A program made the position numbers and the translations under genes. Of a stretch of DNA of 9,640 nt, positions 5,994-9,640 are shown in pieces. The DNA is taken from NCBI GenBank assembly GCA_028706795.1, contig JAQTVK010000025.1, positions 1 through 9,640 of the forward strand, given 5' to 3'. The first letter of the stretch is position 1. Each line of letters opens with the position of its first letter. This stretch comes from Candidatus Omnitrophota bacterium. GTDB taxonomy: Bacteria; Omnitrophota; Gorgyraeia; Pluralincolimonadales; Pluralincolimonadaceae. The notes below the pieces were generated by a model. The model was not told where the DNA came from. It saw nothing but the letters and a program-made list of their open reading frames with translations, and made no database searches.

Positions 5994-6416
5994 TCAGTCG
6001 GAGATCTTGACGTATTTCTTGGGCGCGAAATTGTCGTCGAACGTCCAGACGCAGGCTTCGCAGCCGGTTATGCGGAAAACCGCAAGCACATCAAGGCCCA
6101 GCTCCTCGATCCATGGCTTCAAGAACGGCCTTGATGCGACGATCGCCCTCTTGAGGTCATCATCGTACACTACGACGGCCTTGCCTTTCACCCTGACCTG
6201 GGTATTCGTATTCCGGTCGAAGAAACAGGCCTCGACCAGAGGGTTATCGCGGATCTGCTTGAAGATGTCCTTCGAATTGCCCGTATGAAATATTATGCCC
6301 TGGTCGTCGGCCCGGTACGCCATCATGCCCCTGACGTGCGGCTGGCTGCCTTCGGCAGTGGCGAGATGGCAGCTTAGGTTCGCGTTGATGAAACTGATGA
6401 TCTCTTCTTTTGTCAT
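5994..6416 (-). CDS. Pyridoxamine 5'-phosphate oxidase-like flavin-binding protein
   Basis: A 140-residue split-barrel protein of the PNPOx-like superfamily, which binds FMN, F420 or heme as a small dimer. Visible pattern: an N-terminal helix (MTKEEIISFINANLS), the strand CHLATAEGSQPHVRGM (16-31), GIIFHTGNSKDIFKQIRDNP (40-59), VEACFFD (61-67), TQVRVKGKAVVV (72-83), and a late strand with WTFDDNF. The TGNSKDIFKQI segment is the usual phosphate-binding and dimer region. It is too short for a true PdxH and lacks that enzyme's C-terminal region, so I do not call it a pyridoxine enzyme; the specific reaction is unknown. It starts 1 nt after the nitroreductase stop, with TGAGGT about 10 nt upstream inside that gene. 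Pairing with a nitroreductase suggests a flavin redox or stress role. Confidence 0.83.
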   Translation of the reverse strand: MTKEEIISFINANLSCHLATAEGSQPHVRGMMAYRADDQGIIFHTGNSKDIFKQIRDNPLVEACFFDRNTNTQVRVKGKAVVVYDDDLKRAIVASRPFLKPWIEELGLDVLAVFRITGCEACVWTFDDNFAPKKYVKISD

Positions 6417-6417
6417 T

Positions 6418-7023
6418 TTAAATATACCTCACGACGTATTCCAGTGATTTTTTCTTGGGGCCTTCCCCTTCCTTGAGCGGATAACCTACGGGGATGACCG
6501 CCATGAACTCGCCCTTCGATTCCCCGAAGAACGAAAGGACGTCATCTTTTATCAAAAATAATATCCCGAGCCAGACGCTGCCGAGGCCGAGGGATGTCGC
6601 GGCGATAAGCAGGTTCTCGGCGGCCGCGGCCGAGCTCTGTATCTCCATCGTCCGGAAGAAATCTTTGGCCTTCTCTTTTTCTATCTTGAAGAGTTCCGTC
6701 CCGTGGTTGATAAGGATACCGGTGTTCACGACAGCGATGACTACCGGCGCGTTGCTGATGCTTCTCGCGGCCATGCGGAGTATCGAGGATGAGGGCTTGG
6801 GAAAACCCGAGGACCTGTCCACGACCAGCTGGGCCAGTTGGTGTTTCTTCTCGCCTCGCACTACGATAAATCGCCAAGACTGCTGGTTATGCGCCGACGG
6901 CGCCTTATTCGCGGCGTCGAGTATCGCCTTGATAAGAGGATCTTCTACCGGTTTATCCTGGAATTGCCTTACGCTGTGCCGGCGGTGGATCACATTCATA
7001 GTTTCGTTGGGCCTTCTGTCCAT
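6418..7023 (-). CDS. Nitroreductase family FMN oxidoreductase
   Basis: A 201-residue flavoprotein of the NAD(P)H nitroreductase family. Visible motifs are RRHSVRQF (14-21), the FMN-contact segment APSAHNQQSWRFIVV (41-55), ending AENLLIAATSLGLGSVWLG near residue 150, and the late strand FMAVIPVGYP. The family reduces nitroaromatics, quinones or other flavin-linked substrates, and the true substrate cannot be read from sequence. Two starts are possible. ATG 7023 (used here) has no Shine-Dalgarno and sits almost at the predicted start of the transcript from the -10 at 7038-7030, so it would be leaderless from that promoter. ATG 6999 (residue 9, MNVIHRRHSVRQF) is closer to the usual family N-terminus and has AGAAGG about 12 nt upstream. 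The gene lies 28 nt after gltD and 1 nt before the next gene. Confidence 0.88.
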   Translation of the reverse strand: MDRRPNETMNVIHRRHSVRQFQDKPVEDPLIKAILDAANKAPSAHNQQSWRFIVVRGEKKHQLAQLVVDRSSGFPKPSSSILRMAARSISNAPVVIAVVNTGILINHGTELFKIEKEKAKDFFRTMEIQSSAAAAENLLIAATSLGLGSVWLGILFLIKDDVLSFFGESKGEFMAVIPVGYPLKEGEGPKKKSLEYVVRYI

Positions 7024-7026
7024 AGG

Positions 7027-7058
7027 TATATAATAACATAAAAAAATGTTTTTATATA
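7027..7058. repeat. A/T-only-rich inverted repeat across the gltD stop
   Basis: Left arm TATATAATAACAT (7027-7039) and the reverse complement of the right arm 7046-7058 match at 12 of 13 positions around a six-A loop (7040-7045). It spans the gltD stop codon (7052-7054) and the whole gltD/nitroreductase gap. No T-run follows in the direction of transcription, so it is not a standard intrinsic terminator. It could be an operator, a cruciform-prone site or a coincidence of A/T content. Confidence 0.5.
7030..7038 (-). promoter_or_regulatory. Possible internal extended -10 upstream of the nitroreductase
   Basis: The minus strand reads TGTTATTAT, five of six -10 bases with a TG extension. No -35 of note is seen 17 bp upstream, where the sequence is TATATA. 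If used, transcription would start near 7023. That suits the alternative nitroreductase start at 6999 and would let the downstream eight genes be expressed apart from gltBD. The site lies inside the inverted repeat at 7027-7058. Confidence 0.3.
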
Positions 7059-8491
7059 GCCGGCAGGCGGGTGGAGCCCGTGAGGTATTTGTCGATGGAG
7101 TGCGCGGCGCGGCGGCCTTCGGCGATGGCCCAGACGATGAGCGACTGGCCCCTTCTCATATCGCCGGCGGCAAACACATCCTTGACTGAGGTAAGGTAAT
7201 GCTCATCGGTCTTTACGTTCCCGCGCGGGTCGAGCTCGACGCCGAGCTGGGAGATAAGCCCTTTCTCGGGGTATAAAAACCCAAGCGCCAGGATGACTAA
7301 GTCCGCTTCTATCTCGAATCCGCTTCCCGGGACGTCTTTTATCAGCATACAACCCTTATTATCCCGCCCTATATCGACCTTTACACAGGAGAGTTTTTTG
7401 ACTTGTCCTTTGGCGCCCTCGAATTTCTTGGTCAAAACCGACCAATAACGCTCGCCGCCTTCCTGATGGCTGGAAGTTGTCTTTAACAGCATCGGATATT
7501 TCGGCCACGGGAAATCCTTTGTGCGGCAATCGGGCGGCTGGGGCAATAATTCTATCTGGACGATGCATGACGCACCCTGCCTGTGCGCGGTGCCGACGCA
7601 GTCCGCGCCTGTGTCGCCGCCGCCGATAACGACGACTTTTTTGCCCTTCGCGTCGATGGGCTTTCCGGAAGGTATCTTGGCACCTGAGACCCTCTTATTC
7701 GACTGGACGAGGAAATCCATCGCGAAATGTATGCCTTCCAACTCGCGGCCCGGTATCTTGAGATCGCGCGGGATGCGGCTCCCGCCTGCAAGCACGACTA
7801 CGTCGAAATCCTTCTTCATCTTGGACACTTTATAATCCGCGCCTGCATCGACAGATGTCTTGAATTCTATCCCCTCTTTCTTCCATATCTTTATGCGCCT
7901 GTCGAGGATGGATTTATCAAGTTTGAAATCCGGGATTCCGTAGCGCAGGATGCCGCCGGCCTTATCATCCCTCTCGAATACCGTGACCTTGTGCCCCGCT
8001 TTATTCAGCTGGTCGGCGCAGGCAAGGCCTGCAGGGCCCGAGCCTATCACCGCGACCTTTTTTCCTGTGCGTTTCTTCGGGGGATTAGGTTTTATCCAAC
8101 CCTGCTTGAACGCGTACTCGATAATATCCAGCTCGTCCTCGCGGATGGTGACCGGGTCGTCGTTTATACCGAGGACGCACGCGAATTCGCACAACGCCGG
8201 ACAGATCCTGCCGGTTACCTCAGGCAGGTTATTCGTCGCGCCCAGGACATCCATGGCCTTTTTCCATTGGCCGCGGAAGATGAGGTCGTTCCACTCCGAG
8301 ATGTAATTTCCGATCGGGCATCCCCAGTGGCAGAACGGCACGCCGCAGTCCATGCAGCGGGAGCTCTGGTCTTTCGACCTCTCCTCTGAACGCAGGACAG
8401 AGACCTCTTTGTAATCCTTTACGCGCTCGCATACCTCGCGGTAGAATGAGGCCTCCCGTTTTATCTTCAGGAATCTCTTTGTATCAACCAT
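7052..8491 (-). CDS. gltD: Glutamate synthase small (beta) subunit, NADPH-dependent
   Basis: A 479-residue flavoprotein that takes electrons from NADPH through FAD and iron-sulfur clusters to GltB, which makes two glutamates from glutamine and 2-oxoglutarate. Residues 46-58 give C-x2-C-x4-C-x3-C (C46, C49, C54, C58), and C97, C101, C105 follow in GRICPALCEFAC; together these form the usual 4Fe-4S sites. GSGPAG (150-155) binds FAD, and GGGDTGADC (290-298) binds the nucleotide. AAGDMRRGQSLIVWAIAEGR near the C-terminus is the conserved FAD-contact segment. Full length and all motifs are intact. The start ATG 8491 overlaps the gltB stop by 8 nt and has GAAGAGGT upstream. The Cys at 21 is outside the cluster motifs. 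Adjacent gltB makes the assignment secure; unlinked GltD-like subunits of other enzymes are therefore unlikely. Confidence 0.95.
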   Translation of the reverse strand: MVDTKRFLKIKREASFYREVCERVKDYKEVSVLRSEERSKDQSSRCMDCGVPFCHWGCPIGNYISEWNDLIFRGQWKKAMDVLGATNNLPEVTGRICPALCEFACVLGINDDPVTIREDELDIIEYAFKQGWIKPNPPKKRTGKKVAVIGSGPAGLACADQLNKAGHKVTVFERDDKAGGILRYGIPDFKLDKSILDRRIKIWKKEGIEFKTSVDAGADYKVSKMKKDFDVVVLAGGSRIPRDLKIPGRELEGIHFAMDFLVQSNKRVSGAKIPSGKPIDAKGKKVVVIGGGDTGADCVGTAHRQGASCIVQIELLPQPPDCRTKDFPWPKYPMLLKTTSSHQEGGERYWSVLTKKFEGAKGQVKKLSCVKVDIGRDNKGCMLIKDVPGSGFEIEADLVILALGFLYPEKGLISQLGVELDPRGNVKTDEHYLTSVKDVFAAGDMRRGQSLIVWAIAEGRRAAHSIDKYLTGSTRLPAI

Positions 8492-9640
8492 CGCTTACCT
8501 CTTCGAAGAGCACGTCCTTCCTCATGAGCCTGCCTTCAAGGGCGCGCTTGTATTCCACCGGCATGACCTTGATGAAATGCCTTATCGCGTTGCCGAAATC
8601 ATCAAGCACGGCCTTTGCCTTGGCGCTGTGCGTATACCTGATATGGTTGGAGAGGAGCTTCTGTATGGTCGCCGTATCTTCTCCGTCGAGGGCCTCGAAC
8701 GCGACCATCCCCATATTGCACCTCGCCTTGAATTCCCGGTCCTCGTCGTAGGCATACGCGATGCCTCCGGACATGCCGGCCGCGAAGTTGCGCCCGGTCT
8801 TGCCAAGGATGACGACGCGCCCTCCTGTCATATATTCGCACCCGTGGTCACCCACGCCCTCGATGACGGCGTAGATCCCTGAGTTGCGTATGCAGAACCT
8901 CTCTCCGGCGACGCCGCAGATATAGGCCTCACCTGAAGTGGCGCCGTAGAAAGTAGTATTGCCTATGATGATGTTCTCCGGTGATTCGAAAGCAGATCCT
9001 TTCGGCGGATAGATGATGATCCGCCCGCCGGAAAGCCCCTTGCCGACGTAATCGTTGGCTTCGCCCTCGACCTCGAAGACTACGCCCCTGGCCAGGAACG
9101 CGCCGAAACTCTGCCCTGCTGTCCCCGTGAATTTAAAATGTATCGTATCGTCCGAAAGACCCTTCTCTCCGTAACGGCGCGCTATCTCGCCGCTTAGCAT
9201 GGCGCCTACCGCCCTATCGGTATTCTTTATGCTAAGGTCGACCTTGACGTGGTCCTTATTATCAAGCGCCGGCTTCGCGCTTTCGATAAGCTTAAGGTCC
9301 ATTACCTTATCGAGACCATGGTCTTGTTTTTTCGCGCAGCGAGTCCCGACATAAGAAGGGACCTGCGGTTTGTATAATATCCTCGAAAGGTCGACGTTCT
9401 TGGCTTTCCAGTTCAATATGCCTGTATTCAACTCGATGAGCTCGGTGCGGCCGATAAGCTCGTCGAGTTTGCGCGCCCCGAGTTCCGCCATGATGCCGCG
9501 GACCTCTTCGGCGACAAAATAAAAATACCTCTGGAGATATTCCGGCTTGCCCGCAAATCTCTTGCCGAGATCCTCATCCTGAGTGGCGACGCCGACCGAG
9601 CAATTATTTAAATGACAGTGCCTGAGCATGACGCAGCCCA
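8484..9640 (-). CDS. gltB: Glutamate synthase large (alpha) subunit, C-terminal part only (5' end beyond right edge)
   Basis: The last 384 residues of GltB; the glutaminase and most of the synthase domain lie outside the window. The visible part opens with the 3Fe-4S motif C-x5-C-x4-C in GCVMLRHCHLNNCSVGVATQ (codons 9635-9600). It continues with the end of the FMN-binding synthase domain. The GXGXG beta-helix domain begins near NTDRAVGAMLSGEIARRYG. Gly-rich repeats such as YVGKGLSGGRIIIYPP, GNTTFYGATSGEAYICG, GCEYMTGGRVVILG and GMSGGIAYAYDE are typical of that domain. This protein takes 2-oxoglutarate plus ammonia carried through an internal tunnel and forms glutamate on FMN, using electrons from GltD. 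The ATG at 9629 is internal, not the start. The stop overlaps the gltD start by 8 nt. I see no damage to the reading frame. Confidence 0.95.
   Translation of the reverse strand, partial: GCVMLRHCHLNNCSVGVATQDEDLGKRFAGKPEYLQRYFYFVAEEVRGIMAELGARKLDELIGRTELIELNTGILNWKAKNVDLSRILYKPQVPSYVGTRCAKKQDHGLDKVMDLKLIESAKPALDNKDHVKVDLSIKNTDRAVGAMLSGEIARRYGEKGLSDDTIHFKFTGTAGQSFGAFLARGVVFEVEGEANDYVGKGLSGGRIIIYPPKGSAFESPENIIIGNTTFYGATSGEAYICGVAGERFCIRNSGIYAVIEGVGDHGCEYMTGGRVVILGKTGRNFAAGMSGGIAYAYDEDREFKARCNMGMVAFEALDGEDTATIQKLLSNHIRYTHSAKAKAVLDDFGNAIRHFIKVMPVEYKRALEGRLMRKDVLFEEVSDG

Larger units (their letters stand above)
1708..9640 (-). other. Ten-gene co-directional run, probable operon
   Basis: All genes from the right edge to 1708 lie on the minus strand. 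Junctions in transcription order are: gltB/gltD overlap 8 nt; gltD/nitroreductase gap 28 nt; nitroreductase/flavin protein gap 1 nt; flavin protein/dus gap 5 nt; dus/HEFGH protein ATGA overlap; HEFGH protein/pfk ATGA overlap; pfk/alkD-like GTGA overlap; alkD-like/deaminase GTGA overlap; deaminase/last gene overlap 29 nt. No intrinsic terminator is visible between any of them. The only place with room for an internal promoter is the 28-nt gap at 7024-7051. Co-transcription is inferred from this packing. The main promoter lies beyond the right edge. Confidence 0.7.

Noticed and set aside
7027..7058. Intrinsic terminator after gltD
   Set aside because: The stem is almost all A/T and the T-run is in the loop, not after the stem, so it does not fit an intrinsic terminator.
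7727..8389. Long open plus-strand frame (220 codons) opposite gltD
   Set aside because: It is antisense to intact gltD motifs, composition is that of a shadow frame, and no start signal is visible.
1..9640. Mobile element, phage, defence system or CRISPR content
   Set aside because: No transposase, integrase, terminal repeats, direct-repeat array, tRNA junction or defence-type domain was seen; the genes are chromosomal housekeeping types with uniform codon use.

Overview
The window reads as chromosomal DNA from a Gram-negative, probably uncultured bacterium. It has moderate GC and uses ATA (Ile) and AGG (Arg) codons freely. An envelope-anchored PpiD/SurA-type protein implies a periplasm. The tightly packed, functionally mixed operon and a GGGGACAGGC-type palindrome beside a promoter remind me of Omnitrophota or related PVC-side genomes. 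That placement is an impression from memory, not a result. There is no sign of a phage, plasmid, transposon, CRISPR array, rRNA or tRNA.

Layout. Positions 1-190 (minus) hold the start of a small membrane-anchored or exported protein that runs off the left edge. A short divergent control region (191-317) carries a strong extended -10 promoter for the rightward gene and a small GC-rich palindrome. Positions 318-1766 (plus) encode a membrane-anchored PpiD/SurA-like folding factor with two parvulin-like modules. From the right edge down to 1708, everything is on the minus strand and reads as one ten-gene run: gltB (C-terminal part only), gltD, a nitroreductase, a pyridoxamine-phosphate-oxidase-like flavin protein, a tRNA-dihydrouridine synthase, an unfamiliar HEFGH membrane protein, ATP-type 6-phosphofructokinase, an AlkD-like DNA alkylation repair protein, a guanine-deaminase-like enzyme, and a membrane-anchored protein of uncertain, possibly NTF2-like, fold. 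The last of these runs 59 bp into the 3' end of the PpiD-like gene, so the two transcription units collide tail to tail.

How the genes fit together. GltB and GltD form glutamate synthase, the core of ammonia assimilation. The genes downstream are mostly housekeeping or maintenance enzymes: flavin redox, tRNA modification, glycolysis, alkylated-base repair and purine salvage. They share no single pathway. They are joined by stop/start overlaps (four junctions of exactly 4 nt, two of them GTGA) or gaps of at most 28 nt, so translational coupling is the visible link between them. Most of the window is ordinary metabolism. I see no convincing new multi-gene system. The points most worth a second look are the HEFGH membrane protein, the 59-bp convergent overlap, the palindrome inside the divergent promoter, and the A/T inverted repeat at the gltD/nitroreductase junction.
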